Shown here: in pieces, positions 37,798 through 46,883 of the stretch
How the letters are laid out: each line of letters starts with the position of its first letter
How positions within the stretch are numbered: the stretch's first letter is position 1
NCBI RefSeq assembly: GCF_021021435.1
Contig: NZ_JAINWI010000015.1
Location: 1 to 64,000, forward strand
Length of the DNA: 64,000 nt
Direction of reading: 5' to 3'
From: Seohaeicola saemankumensis
Lineage (GTDB): Bacteria > Pseudomonadota > Alphaproteobacteria > Rhodobacterales > Rhodobacteraceae
Program-made: the position numbers and the translations under genes
Notes under the pieces: model-generated
The model's database searches: none
What the model was told of the DNA's origin: nothing
What the model saw: only the letters and a program-made list of their open reading frames with translations

Positions 37798-38214
37798 GCG
37801 TCTGTTCCTTTTACCCTGCGTTGAGCGGTGTAAGCGCTGACGCGGCGCGGGGCAAGCGGCTGTCCTGTCGCGGGCCTGTCGCAGATATTTGAAATGCCGC
37901 ATCGCGCTGGCCGACCAAAGGCGGGTTATGGCAATCAGTCGGCTGATTAGGCTGCGCCAAGTTTGAATGAGGCGGGTTTTGATCCTGCGCCCTTTTTTGC
38001 AAGGGGCCAATGCAGCAGGCAGATACAGCACCGTATTGTTCCGGGAAAACCGCTGTGGTGGCTCCTCCTTCCACCACAGCGCCCTTAGCGGGGTCTGGCG
38101 CTTGACCTACATGAGGTCGCGCCAGTCACAACCGCGCGGGTTCACGGGATCGTAGCGGCAGAGACTCCGCAGTCAAGGCCCCACAACAAAGATATCAATT
38201 GTCGGAAAAAAGGC
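37798..38214. other. 417-bp interval with an orphan hairpin
   Basis: No gene supported. CGCTGTGGTGG (38051-38061) pairs perfectly with CCACCACAGCG (38071-38081) across a nine-base loop. There is no U run on either side, so it is not a normal terminator. It could be part of a small RNA or a mobile-element remnant; nothing else is recognisable. Confidence 0.55.
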
Positions 38215-38288
38215 TGGAGCGGGCGGCGGGAATCGAACCCGCGTCATCAGCTTGGAAGGCTGAGGTCTTACCATTACACAACGCCCGC
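38215..38288 (-). tRNA. tRNA-Gly (anticodon TCC)
   Basis: On the minus strand the acceptor GCGGGCG (38288-38282) pairs with CGCCCGC (38225-38219), and CCA is encoded at 38217-38215. The anticodon loop CTTCCAA gives UCC, glycine. The T arm reads GCGGGTTCGATTCCCGC. All arms fold; the gene is intact and isolated. Confidence 0.96.
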
Positions 38289-38575
38289 TTAGCGTCGCTA
38301 CTGTTATTTGACCATAGATGAATGGTCAAGTGGCACGTCCCAGACAATGCCACGGATATCTTCGAAACTTGCTTTCGGATCCGATCTTTCTTGCGTGGCG
38401 TGCGGCAAACATCGCGGATTCTGCCGCACCAAAGCCGGGGATCACTTTGCTTTCGCAGGCTGCGTGACGCCCGCCACGCAAAGCGGCGCAATCCTATGAC
38501 ACACGGCGGTCATGCATCGCAAGGAGGGCGCGATTTCTGGTCGCGCCCTCCAAAACTGATTGGTTCGGCCGGCGT
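38289..38575. other. 287-bp interval between tRNA-Gly and the SH3 gene
   Basis: No coding frame with a start and ribosome site. It contains the tRNA promoter region for the minus strand and, at 38523-38551, a hairpin that probably terminates the SH3 gene. Confidence 0.5.
38523..38551 (-). terminator. Terminator-like hairpin after the SH3/glycine-zipper gene
   Basis: GGAGGGCGCGA (38523-38533) pairs perfectly over 11 bp with TCGCGCCCTCC (38541-38551). On the minus strand the following U stretch is short (UUGC), so termination may be partial. Confidence 0.6.
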
Positions 38576-39232
38576 TTACCGCAGAATGTGAATGATCTGG
38601 CGGCTGTCGGAATCGACGACCACCGGCACACCGTTGACGTAGGCATAAGAATACTCGCTATCCGGTACGTCCTGCAGATTCACAGTTTCAGGGATACCGG
38701 CACCGACGACCACCTCGCCATCAAGGTAGATTTGATCCACAGGGTTGGTGCGAACATAGGTTGTCACCTGTTCACCCGGATCGGATGCGGCACCGGCACT
38801 TGCGCCGGCCAGACCACCAATCGCGGCACCAACGGGCCCACCAACCACGGCACCGGCCAGCATACCAACAGTACCTCCACCCAATGCGGATTCAGCTGTG
38901 GTATCCGTGCGCTCGATCGTATGGACAGTAATCCGGTCCCTGTTTTCGTAGAGAATGACAGGATCGGCCTCGCCCTCAAGCTGAACAGTCAAATAGTCGC
39001 TAAATGCCCAGCCGTTCACACCTTCAAAGCTGACTTCACACCAGTTCGAGCCCTGAATGCACGCCTCGACCGTCACTTCGCCATCTGCCGGAATGACCGA
39101 GATGATCTCCTCTGCCGGGCCGGGGCCTGCTCTGAGATTCAGCGCCGTCGCAGCTTGTGCGGTGGTTTGCGCATAAGCGGCAGGTGCGGAAAGAACGCCC
39201 ATGATAGCCATGGTTACGATGGAATGTCTCAT
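38576..39232 (-). CDS. Exported SH3-domain protein with glycine zipper and DUF1236-like tail
   Basis: Exported protein of 218 residues. The signal peptide is MRHSIVTMAIMGVLSAPAAY, ending before AQ. A bacterial SH3 domain follows at about 26-82 (ALNLRAGPGPAEEIISVI to GWAFSDYL), with a disulfide pair CIQGSNWC. A glycine-zipper stretch at about 118-149 (GGGTVGMLAGAVVGGPVGAA) may insert in or associate with the outer membrane. The C-terminus from about 168 resembles DUF1236 (DSEYSYAYVNGVPVVVD). AGGAGA upstream supports ATG at 39232. Probably a periplasmic or outer-membrane envelope protein; the ligand is unknown. Confidence 0.8.
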   Translation of the reverse strand: MRHSIVTMAIMGVLSAPAAYAQTTAQAATALNLRAGPGPAEEIISVIPADGEVTVEACIQGSNWCEVSFEGVNGWAFSDYLTVQLEGEADPVILYENRDRITVHTIERTDTTAESALGGGTVGMLAGAVVGGPVGAAIGGLAGASAGAASDPGEQVTTYVRTNPVDQIYLDGEVVVGAGIPETVNLQDVPDSEYSYAYVNGVPVVVDSDSRQIIHILR

Positions 39233-39652
39233 CTTTCTGATCTCCTTTTATTGACCGCCACACCCCGTCAGCCCGAGGCTGTCCGGATGGATGACCGGAA
39301 AGAAACCGTTCGGCGGGCAGATGGGTTCCCTGCCCCGTCAATCCGTTTGATCAGTGTGGCAATTTCTTGCGCAAAGGCAGACCGGCTCCCGTCGACGGTC
39401 ACAAAAGCAAAAAGCAAAAAGCATCCCGAACCTTTGCTGGGAGGGGGTCAAGAGGCAATTAATCAGGCATTCACGACATGTGCGGGCGGTTGTAGCACCA
39501 CAGGTGCAGCGTGGCCTGAACCGTCCCTTGCCAAGGAGGGTCTAGACGACGCTCCCTGTCAGATCATCCGCATCGCGTGCCTCTTGACCAGTCTTCAGCG
39601 ACATTGGGCTGTTGACAATCAATCTGCATGACAGGTTCAGGTCAGGGATGTG
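39233..39652. other. 420-bp interval without a supported gene
   Basis: No frame on either strand has a ribosome site and recognisable product. It must contain the promoter of the SH3 gene (minus strand) near its left end. A short run of AAAAGC units at about 39405-39425 is the only simple repeat. Confidence 0.5.
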
Positions 39653-41005
39653 TCAGTTGCGCGCGAAGGCGTCCCTGAAGCCGGCAGACCTTGCAATCCC
39701 CAATCCCTGCGACAACGCTCCAGAAGATGCGAAGGGTCCAGCCAATATCACGCGCATGGACGTTCCTTTGCGCGTCACATTGGACGTGCTGACGGGCAAG
39801 CCCGCTGCCTGCAACCGACGGATCGCGCCATCGGCATTGGCAGGATTTGCAAAGGCCCCGACCTGCACATAGCGCGCTGCCAATTTATGTGGTGCGTGCT
39901 GCGGTGTCGAACGGGTTGTGACTTGCGCGACAGGCACCTGCTGACGCGGCTTTGCCTTGGGCTGTTCGTGCACACGGCCAGAGGTTGATACCGTGATGTT
40001 TCGCGCGGCCAGCACACCCGCACGTGTTTGCGTGGCCAGATCGGTATAAGGATAAACCACGTTTGGATTGTATGCGGTCATGTCGCGCCCTGTGCGGCGG
40101 TCAATCAGACGGCGGGGCACTGTATCGGTCCAGACCAGTTCCATCGCCTTTTGACCGGCAACCGTGCCATGCGCGCGCAGCGGGTTCAGGCGGTCGTCGG
40201 TCCAGACCGGACGATACCCTTTCGGCACGACATTCGCGCCCGCCACCTGTGCTTGGGCTTCGGCGACATGGCGCGGCACGATCCGTGTCTGCGGGTCCAG
40301 CCTGTGCAGGTCGCTGCGACGCACCACCATCCCCGGTGTTGCCACGATCGGGCCGGTGCCCGAACGATAGCCTGTAGGGTCCTGTGTCTGCGGGCCGCAA
40401 CGCACCCCTGCAGCCGCACAGCGGTTTGCAACGGGTGTCTGTGGCTGCGCCTGTGCGGCTTTGCCAATCGTCGGGGGTGTCGTAATCGAGGCAATGGTCT
40501 GCATCGGTCGGCCCGGACGTTCGATTATTACCGGAGCTTGGGGGGCCATACGGGCATTGACGGTACGCGGCTGTGAGGGGGCCGCCACGCGGGGGGGCGT
40601 GGCTGCAACACGGGCAGGCTGCGGCGCTACCACTTGGGCGGGACGCGCCTCAGCCGTCGGTCTGGCTGTTGGCGTTTGCGGGCGCGTGATCAGGATCGCG
40701 CCCGGCGGAATGGCCGCTTGGGCCGTTGTCGCTGTCTGAGGTGGAGCACCATTTGCAAATGTCGGGGTTGCACCGCACAGGTTCTGCCTTGATGAGGTCA
40801 CCCGCGGCACCCATGCTGTCGCCCCGCCGATCCCCGCACGCACGAAGATACAGCCGCGGCTGTCAACATATTGCGTTCCGGTAAACGAGGCAGGCGGAAA
40901 CTCGGCGGGTTCGCGGTAGCGCTGGCTTTGCGCGTCGGCGGGCGCGGACCCCGCGAATGAAGACAAAACAACTAGTGCCGCAAACGACACGACCCGTACA
41001 AACAT
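39653..41005 (-). CDS. Exported SPOR-domain protein
   Basis: Exported protein of 450 residues. The signal peptide MFVRVVSFAALVVLSSFAG is followed by SAPADAQ. A conserved block with GTQYVDSRGCIFVRAGIGG and TSSRQNLCGATPTF at about 40-85 carries two cysteines. A long Pro/Ala/Gln-rich linker runs from about 90 to 210. The C-terminal SPOR domain at about 380-450 (ARYVQVGAFANPANADGAIR, ending AFARN) should bind denuded peptidoglycan strands at the division site. ATG at 41005 follows GGGGAAG at six bases. It is a likely cell-division or envelope-integrity factor. Confidence 0.87.
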   Translation of the reverse strand: MFVRVVSFAALVVLSSFAGSAPADAQSQRYREPAEFPPASFTGTQYVDSRGCIFVRAGIGGATAWVPRVTSSRQNLCGATPTFANGAPPQTATTAQAAIPPGAILITRPQTPTARPTAEARPAQVVAPQPARVAATPPRVAAPSQPRTVNARMAPQAPVIIERPGRPMQTIASITTPPTIGKAAQAQPQTPVANRCAAAGVRCGPQTQDPTGYRSGTGPIVATPGMVVRRSDLHRLDPQTRIVPRHVAEAQAQVAGANVVPKGYRPVWTDDRLNPLRAHGTVAGQKAMELVWTDTVPRRLIDRRTGRDMTAYNPNVVYPYTDLATQTRAGVLAARNITVSTSGRVHEQPKAKPRQQVPVAQVTTRSTPQHAPHKLAARYVQVGAFANPANADGAIRRLQAAGLPVSTSNVTRKGTSMRVILAGPFASSGALSQGLGIARSAGFRDAFARN

Positions 41006-41074
41006 GACAATCTTCCCCAAGATAGCGTGGAGTCACTGTGCCTGAATCACGTCGTGCCGTAAAGTCCTGATAGC

Positions 41075-41707
41075 TTATTTAGTGCCAAACATCCGGTCAC
41101 CCGCATCACCTAGTCCCGGAAGGATATAACCCTTGTCGTTCAGTCGTTTGTCGAGCGCAGCTGTGACAATGGGCACATCGGGGTGCGCTTCTTTCATGCG
41201 CGCCACCCCTTCGGGCGCGGCCAGCAGGCAGAGAAACCGGATATTCGTGGCCCCTGCCGCCTTGAGAAGATCGACAGCCGCGGCCGAAGAATTGCCCGTG
41301 GCAAGCATTGGATCGACGACGATCACCAGACGATCCTCAAGGCCTTCGGGCAGCTTGCAATAGTATTGCACGGGCTTGAGAGTCACCTCGTCACGGTAGA
41401 GCCCGACAAAACCGACGCGCGCCGACGGGATCAATTCCAGAACCCCGTCCAGCAGCCCGTTGCCCGCCCGAAGAATCGATACAAGCGCCAGTTTCTTGCC
41501 TTTCAGCACTGGTGCATCCATTTCCTGCATCGGCGTCTCGATCGCGTGGGTTGTCAGTTCCAGCTCGCGCGTCACCTCATAGGCCAGAAGCGCCGAAATC
41601 TCGCGCAGAAGCTGGCGGAATGACCCTGTCGAGGTGTTCTTGTCCCGCATGAGTGTCAACTTGTGCTGCACCAGCGGGTGGGTAACGACGGTCAGGTGAT
41701 CGGTCAT
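41075..41707 (-). CDS. upp: Uracil phosphoribosyltransferase
   Basis: Salvage enzyme making UMP from uracil and PRPP; 210 residues as in E. coli. [20 protein letters not shown] at about 12-31 and [16 protein letters not shown] (PRPP loop) are diagnostic, and [11 protein letters not shown] closes the protein as in all Upp. ATG at 41707 has GGAG five bases upstream. It is last in the salvage operon, 11 bases after adenosine deaminase, and would use the uracil released by upstream steps. Confidence 0.96.
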   Translation of the reverse strand: MTDHLTVVTHPLVQHKLTLMRDKNTSTGSFRQLLREISALLAYEVTRELELTTHAIETPMQEMDAPVLKGKKLALVSILRAGNGLLDGVLELIPSARVGFVGLYRDEVTLKPVQYYCKLPEGLEDRLVIVVDPMLATGNSSAAAVDLLKAAGATNIRFLCLLAAPEGVARMKEAHPDVPIVTAALDKRLNDKGYILPGLGDAGDRMFGTK

Positions 41708-41718
41708 GGCAACTCCAG

Positions 41719-42714
41719 TCAAAGCTTTGTGCGCGCTTTAAGTTTTCCCTCAAGGCGCTTTTTCGTTTTGGCATCGCAGAATGCGGCGTCCAGTGCGGTG
41801 CGGTTCAGGGCCGCGAAATCCTCGGGTGTCCAGTCAAAGGCCTGTTCCAATCCGGCATATTCCTGTTTCATAGAGGTCCGGAAGAAGGGCGGATCATCGG
41901 TGGACACGGTCACCTTTACCCCTGCTTGGCGCAGCTTCGCAATGGGATGGGCGCGCAGATCGGGATAGAGGCCCAAAGCGACGTTCGATCCGGGACAGAC
42001 TTCCAGCACCACGCCGGTCTCTGCCAGACGCTTGACGATTGCGGCATCCTCAATGGCGCGGACACCGTGACCGATGCGCTCCACGCGCAGATCGTCCAGC
42101 GCCTGCCGGATCGAGTCTGGCCCTGCGAATTCACCCGCATGGGTGGTCAGTTTCAATCCAGCCTCGCGGGCGCAATCGAATGACCATGCGAAATCGCCCT
42201 GTTTGCCCATGCTTTCGTCGCCGCCCATGCCGAAACCGACGATCCAATCTCCGGCGGTATCTGCCGCGCATCGCGCAGTCTGGCGCGCGGTATAGGGGCC
42301 GAAATGGCGGATGCAGGTCACGATCCCGCGCATCACAATGCCATGCGCGCGCTCAACTGCTGCTGCAGCCTCGCGGATCGCCTCAAGATATTCGCGCCAA
42401 GCCCCCAGATCACCGCCGCCGCAAAAGTCGGGGCTGAGGAAAGTTTCGGTATAGATCACACCTTGTTCAGCGCCGTTTTCAAGGATGGCTGTGGTCAGAC
42501 GGGCATAGTCTTCGGGCGTCTTAAGTACGCTTGTCGCCGCCTCGTAGACACGCAGAAAACGGGTGAAATCGTCGAAACCATATGATCCGTCCTCGGCAAA
42601 AACACCCGACAGGTTGATGGATTTCTCTTTGGCCAGACGCCGGATCAGGTCGGGGGGGGCTGCTCCTTCATGGTGCAGATGCAACTCTATCTTGGGAAAG
42701 GTCTGCCAACTCAT
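41719..42714 (-). CDS. add: Adenosine deaminase
   Basis: Zinc enzyme of 331 residues converting adenosine to inosine (and 2'-deoxyadenosine likewise). [20 protein letters not shown] supplies the first two zinc histidines (His12, His14), TTHAGEF the third and catalytic Glu, [11 protein letters not shown] the catalytic His, and STDDPPFF the zinc aspartate. All are present. Its start overlaps the stop of deoB by ATGA. The order add-upp at the tail of a deo-cdd operon is that of a general nucleoside scavenging locus. Confidence 0.95.
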   Translation of the reverse strand: MSWQTFPKIELHLHHEGAAPPDLIRRLAKEKSINLSGVFAEDGSYGFDDFTRFLRVYEAATSVLKTPEDYARLTTAILENGAEQGVIYTETFLSPDFCGGGDLGAWREYLEAIREAAAAVERAHGIVMRGIVTCIRHFGPYTARQTARCAADTAGDWIVGFGMGGDESMGKQGDFAWSFDCAREAGLKLTTHAGEFAGPDSIRQALDDLRVERIGHGVRAIEDAAIVKRLAETGVVLEVCPGSNVALGLYPDLRAHPIAKLRQAGVKVTVSTDDPPFFRTSMKQEYAGLEQAFDWTPEDFAALNRTALDAAFCDAKTKKRLEGKLKARTKL

Positions 42715-43931
42715 AGAAAACTCCGCCCTGTCCCGCGCTCAACAAGGCCGAGATGCGCCGCGATCGACGCGGCCAAGTCCACAAAGGCCACATGCCCTAG
42801 CGCGCCTTGCCCCTGCCCCGCCACCAATACCGGCACGCGTTCGCGGGTATGGTCGGTGCCGCTCCACGTTGGGTCGTTGCCGTGATCGGCGGTCAATACC
42901 ATCATGTCGCCGGGACGCAAGCGCACAAGGACCGGCCCGAGTGCTTCATCGAACCGCTCAATCGCACTGGCATACCCGGACACATCGCGGCGATGCCCAT
43001 AGAGGCTGTCGAACTCGACGAAATTCGCAAAGGTCAGACTGCCCGGTTCGGCTGTGTCCACCAGCCGCGCCAGATGCCGCATCAGCGTGGCGTCATCACC
43101 TTTGACCACATCATCAATCCCGCGCATCGAGAATATATCCCCGATCTTGCCGACCGCATGGACCTTGCGCCCCGCAGTCTGTGCCCAATCGCAAAGCGTG
43201 GGTGATGGGGGCGCGATCGCGTAGTCATGCCGGTTGACCGTTCTGGTAAAACCTGTCTCGATCCCGCCAGTAAAGGGCCGCGCGATGACGCGACCCACGC
43301 GCATCTTGTGCAGGATCGGCGCAGCACGCTTGCAAAGTTCGAGCAGCCGGTCGAGGCCAAAGCTGTCCTCATGCGCCGCGATCTGGAACACGGAATCGGC
43401 AGAGGTGTAGCAGATCGGCCAGCCGGTTTCGATATGCGCGGCCCCGAGATGGGCAATGATCTCGGTGCCCGACGCGTGGCAATCACCAAGGATACCACCC
43501 GTGCCCGCAAGCTGCGCGATACGGTTGCTCAGATCGGGCGGAAAGGCTGGCTTTATGTCGGGAAAATAATGCCAGTCCCAAGGAACCGGCACGCCCGCCA
43601 GTTCCCAATGGCCCGATGGGGTATCCTTACCGTTCGATTGCTCTGTCGCGGCCCCCCAAAGACCCCGCGGGTTTGCGCCCAGACCTTGGGGCAGGCGCAT
43701 ACTGCTGGCCAGTTCAAGTGCTGCGCCCAGCCCCAGACGGTCAAGGTTCGGCACATGCAGCGGGCCGGAACGCCCCTGTTCGGCGCGGCCTGCGGCACAG
43801 GACTCAGCGATATGGCCCAGCGTATTCGCGCCTGTGTCGGGACGGCTGCCGTTGAAAAACCGCGCGGCATCCGGCGCACCGCCGATACCAAGCGAATCCA
43901 TCACCACAAGAAAGGCGCGGTTCCGGCTCAT
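42711..43931 (-). CDS. deoB: Phosphopentomutase
   Basis: Interconverts (deoxy)ribose 1- and 5-phosphates. The 406-residue protein begins RAFLVVMDSLGIGGAPDAA, the metal and phosphorylation region, with HADH-type metal ligands later (VLTADHGNDPTW, then TDHTRERVPVLVAG). GHIAESCAAGRAEQG lies near the start as in other DeoB. It overlaps the upstream thymidine phosphorylase gene and the downstream add gene each by ATGA. The longer open frame upstream to 44078 is inside deoA and not used. Confidence 0.95.
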   Translation of the reverse strand: MSRNRAFLVVMDSLGIGGAPDAARFFNGSRPDTGANTLGHIAESCAAGRAEQGRSGPLHVPNLDRLGLGAALELASSMRLPQGLGANPRGLWGAATEQSNGKDTPSGHWELAGVPVPWDWHYFPDIKPAFPPDLSNRIAQLAGTGGILGDCHASGTEIIAHLGAAHIETGWPICYTSADSVFQIAAHEDSFGLDRLLELCKRAAPILHKMRVGRVIARPFTGGIETGFTRTVNRHDYAIAPPSPTLCDWAQTAGRKVHAVGKIGDIFSMRGIDDVVKGDDATLMRHLARLVDTAEPGSLTFANFVEFDSLYGHRRDVSGYASAIERFDEALGPVLVRLRPGDMMVLTADHGNDPTWSGTDHTRERVPVLVAGQGQGALGHVAFVDLAASIAAHLGLVERGTGRSFL

Positions 43932-45235
43932 CCGGTGATCCTGTCGCGGATCAGCGGCGGCAAGTCCGGGGCGCTGTCCGATATCGTGATCGCGTCCGAC
44001 ACCTGCGCCAGCGCTTTTTGCGCCGCCTCGGGCCGTGCCGCATGGATGCGCGCCAACGGTTGGCCCGCCTCTACCCATGTGCCCAGTTCCACCAAATCGG
44101 ACAGCCCGACGGCTGGATCAATGCGGTCTTTTTCAACCTGCCGCCCGCCGCCCAGCGCCACGACACACAAGCCCAGCGCATGACCATCCATTGCGGCGAC
44201 AAAACCGGCCTGCACGGCTTTCACTTCACGGATGACCGTTGCTTCAGGCAGAAAGCGTGCCCAATCCGTCACAAAGCGCGTGGGACCGCCCTGCGCTGAC
44301 ACCATCCGGCCAAAAACTTCGGCTGCGCGCCCGTCCGCGATGCTGACCCTGATCGTCTGCGCGCCTGTTTCAGTGTCTTCGGCCAGCCCCGCCCCTGCCA
44401 GCACAGCACCGCCCAGCGCCGCCGTGACCTCAAGCAGCCGCCCGCCGGTCTGACCTGTCAGCACACGCATCGCGGCTGCCACCTCAAGCGCGTTGCCCAG
44501 ATCGGGCGCAAGCGGCTGATTCATATCCGTGATCAGCGCCGTTGTCGGACAGCCCGCCGCATTAGCCGTATCGACAAGCGCGCAGGCCAAAGCCTGCGCC
44601 TGTTCCGGCGTCGTCATGAAGGCACCACTGCCGGTTTTGACATCCAGAACCAAGCCTTGCAGCCCCGCCGCCAGCTTCTTGGACAGGATCGAGGCTGTGA
44701 TCAGATCAAGGCTTTCTACCGTCCCGGTGACATCGCGGATCGCATAGAGCCTTTTGTCGGCAGGCGCGATAGCGGCAGTCGCACTGACAATCGTGCATCC
44801 TGCCTGCGCTACGACAGCGCGCAACTGTCCCTCGTCCAGATCGGTGCGCAGGCCGGGAATCGCCTCCATCTTGTCCAGCGTGCCGCCAGTATGGCCCAGC
44901 CCGCGACCCGAAATCATGGGCACATAGGCCCCGCAAGCAACCAAGGCCGGCGCGAGGATCAGGCTGACGCAATCGCCCACGCCGCCGGTGGAATGCTTGT
45001 CCAGCACCGGACGGTCGAGATCCCATTGTAGCACCGATCCCGAATCCCGCATCGCCAACGTCAGGGCCACACGGCCTGCATCGCCCAACCCGTTCAGCAA
45101 GGCAGCCATTGCGAAAGCCCCTGCTTGTGCGTCCGAAACAGCGCCATCCGCCAGTCCCTGCGCGAACCAGCCAAGCTCCTCGCGGGTCAGTGTCGCGCGA
45201 TCCCGCAGACGGGTGATGATATGGCGGGCATCCAA
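43928..45235 (-). CDS. deoA: Thymidine phosphorylase
   Basis: Cleaves thymidine (and deoxyuridine) to base and deoxyribose 1-phosphate; 435 residues. VLDKHSTGGVGDCVSLILAP at about 78-97 is the phosphate-binding signature of the pyrimidine nucleoside phosphorylases, and GRGLGHTGGTLDKMEAIPG follows. KLAAGLQGLVLDVKTGSGAF contains the ribose-site lysine. The start is TTG at 45235; the ATG visible four bases further is out of frame. It lies three bases after the cytidine deaminase stop. Confidence 0.96.
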   Translation of the reverse strand: MDARHIITRLRDRATLTREELGWFAQGLADGAVSDAQAGAFAMAALLNGLGDAGRVALTLAMRDSGSVLQWDLDRPVLDKHSTGGVGDCVSLILAPALVACGAYVPMISGRGLGHTGGTLDKMEAIPGLRTDLDEGQLRAVVAQAGCTIVSATAAIAPADKRLYAIRDVTGTVESLDLITASILSKKLAAGLQGLVLDVKTGSGAFMTTPEQAQALACALVDTANAAGCPTTALITDMNQPLAPDLGNALEVAAAMRVLTGQTGGRLLEVTAALGGAVLAGAGLAEDTETGAQTIRVSIADGRAAEVFGRMVSAQGGPTRFVTDWARFLPEATVIREVKAVQAGFVAAMDGHALGLCVVALGGGRQVEKDRIDPAVGLSDLVELGTWVEAGQPLARIHAARPEAAQKALAQVSDAITISDSAPDLPPLIRDRITG

Positions 45236-45238
45236 ATG

Positions 45239-45643
45239 TCAGGTGTCCTTGTCCGCAAGTGTCATATGAGCGGTCGAAAAAGCACCAGGCAACAATTCTG
45301 CCAAAGTCATGCGCAATTCCTGCCCGTCCAGCGTCGCCATCGTGACAGGCACCGCACCGCGACCGAATTCGGCCAGTTTCTGACGGCACCCACCGCAGGG
45401 GGTGACAGGGTGTTCGGCATCCGCGATTACGGCGACCTCGGTCAGTTCTGTCTCTCCCGCAGCCACCATCGCGGCAATGGCCCCCGCCTCGGCGCAGGTG
45501 CCTTGCGGATAGGCCACGTTTTCCACGTTGCAGCCGACATAGACGGTTCCCGACGCCGCACGGATCGCAGCACCGACCCTGAAATGCGAATAGGGCACAT
45601 AGGCGTTCTCCCGCACGGCGCGGGCTTGGTCCATCATGGTCAT
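45239..45643 (-). CDS. cdd: Cytidine deaminase
   Basis: Zinc enzyme of 134 residues turning cytidine and deoxycytidine to uridine forms. AYVPYSHFRVGAAI is the substrate strand, NVENVAYPQGTCAEAGAI supplies the zinc cysteine and catalytic Glu, and TPCGGCRQKLAEFG the PCxxC zinc pair. Length matches the short tetrameric class. The ATG overlaps the stop of the VOC-bicupin gene. It feeds uridine into deoA and upp in the same transcript. Confidence 0.95.
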   Translation of the reverse strand: MTMMDQARAVRENAYVPYSHFRVGAAIRAASGTVYVGCNVENVAYPQGTCAEAGAIAAMVAAGETELTEVAVIADAEHPVTPCGGCRQKLAEFGRGAVPVTMATLDGQELRMTLAELLPGAFSTAHMTLADKDT

Positions 45644-46737
45644 GTCAATTCTCCTATATGCGTTTTGAAATCCCCCGGCAGGGACACTTCCAGAAGCTCA
45701 AGATCCGCTGTCAGTTCGGAATAGCGGGTCTTCATGCCCGGTGGGATCACGAAGGCATCGCCTGCCTGTAGGGTAAAGGGATCCCGTCCCTCGCCCTCCA
45801 GCAGCATGCCGCCCTGCTTCACAAAGGTGAACAGGATATCGCTGTCATGCCAAGTCCATGTGGTTGTCCTACCATCGGGCCGCGCCACCTGAACGCCAGC
45901 AACATTGCGGGTATTGGTGGCGATTGTCGTGTCACGGGCCTTGAACCCGGGCATACGGAACGACGCCCATGTGGCCCCATCGGCCACATTGTGCACGAAA
46001 CGCTGGCCCGACCACTCCCTGTCAGGGCGCAGATGCACAGTCGGCAGGGTCATGTCGTGATCAATCGCGGTCACATGTTCCGCCGGAACGCCAATCTCGA
46101 TTACCTCGATCCCGTCACTGGCTTCCAGCACACGGTGGCGGATCTCTGGCGGTTGGATGAAGCAATCTCCGGCAGTCAGGCGGATCGGCGGGCCCTGATC
46201 CTCGTAGACAACATCGACCCATCCCTTGATGCAGAAAATCAGTTGAAAACCGACCTTGTGGTAGTGGACCATATCCGGCACAGGCCCGCCATCGGGGATG
46301 CGGATATGGCTGGCAATGATCGACCCACCCAGCCGGTCGGGGATCAGATCGCGGTAATGCATGCCCGCGCGCCCGATGACCCAAGGCGCCTGGTCGGCAA
46401 GACGGCGCACAACGAAACTGTGGATCGTGGGCGGCAGCATAAGCGGCGGGTCAAGCGGCGACAGTTCAATCCGCGTCCCACCAGGCGAGGTCAGTTCGGA
46501 CGCCGCAGTTTCAGCATCGGTCAAAAGACGCAGATGCCCGTGGCTACCCGCGTCCCGCGACAGCCGGAAACGCAGGCCATGCCCGGCAAAGATCGCAACC
46601 GTTGGATCATCGGCGGGATAGATCATCTCCATCCGGAAACCGAGGGTTCTGGTGAAAAAGCCGATATCTGCTGTAAGGTCATCCGTCCGCAGGCAGATTT
46701 CGGCCATCGTCTGGGTCATTGCGGCGTTTCCGGGCAT
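45640..46737 (-). CDS. VOC-bicupin fusion protein heading the nucleoside salvage operon
   Basis: Protein of about 365 residues with an N-terminal glyoxalase/VOC-type module (AEICLRTDDLTADIGFFTRT, then IFAGHGLRFRLSRD) and two cupin domains. The first cupin has VHYHKVGFQLIFCIKG, with the metal-type histidines, and GDCFIQPPEIRHRV. The second, near the C-terminus, has LLEGEGRDPFTLQAGDAFVI and ends PPGMKTRYSELT. The start is probably ATG at 46737; ATG at 46719 is an alternative. It overlaps cdd by ATGA and is first in the operon cdd-deoA-deoB-add-upp. I do not know its reaction. A metal-dependent enzyme on a small sugar or ring-opened base is a guess. Confidence 0.7.
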   Translation of the reverse strand: MPGNAAMTQTMAEICLRTDDLTADIGFFTRTLGFRMEMIYPADDPTVAIFAGHGLRFRLSRDAGSHGHLRLLTDAETAASELTSPGGTRIELSPLDPPLMLPPTIHSFVVRRLADQAPWVIGRAGMHYRDLIPDRLGGSIIASHIRIPDGGPVPDMVHYHKVGFQLIFCIKGWVDVVYEDQGPPIRLTAGDCFIQPPEIRHRVLEASDGIEVIEIGVPAEHVTAIDHDMTLPTVHLRPDREWSGQRFVHNVADGATWASFRMPGFKARDTTIATNTRNVAGVQVARPDGRTTTWTWHDSDILFTFVKQGGMLLEGEGRDPFTLQAGDAFVIPPGMKTRYSELTADLELLEVSLPGDFKTHIGELT

Positions 46738-46842
46738 TTTGTCATTTCCATCTTCGAGAAAACTGTGACCCTGCGACCGGTGATTTGCAAGCTGACGCTG
46801 GAAGACCTGCAAAAAATCGGTATCTTCCCTAGGATAGGAATT

Positions 46843-46860
46843 TAGTTTAACACTAAACTA
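46843..46860. promoter_or_regulatory. Perfect palindrome TAGTTTA-ACAC-TAAACTA between maeB and the nucleoside operon
   Basis: Seven-base arms match exactly across a four-base spacer. It lies 24 bp upstream of the maeB start and about 105 bp from the divergent VOC-bicupin start. The TTAGTTT/AAACTAA type is common among MarR-family operators. No regulator gene is adjacent. A site this close to maeB should repress it. Confidence 0.6.
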
Positions 46861-46883
46861 TCCGGAAAGCAGGGAGCGAGCAC

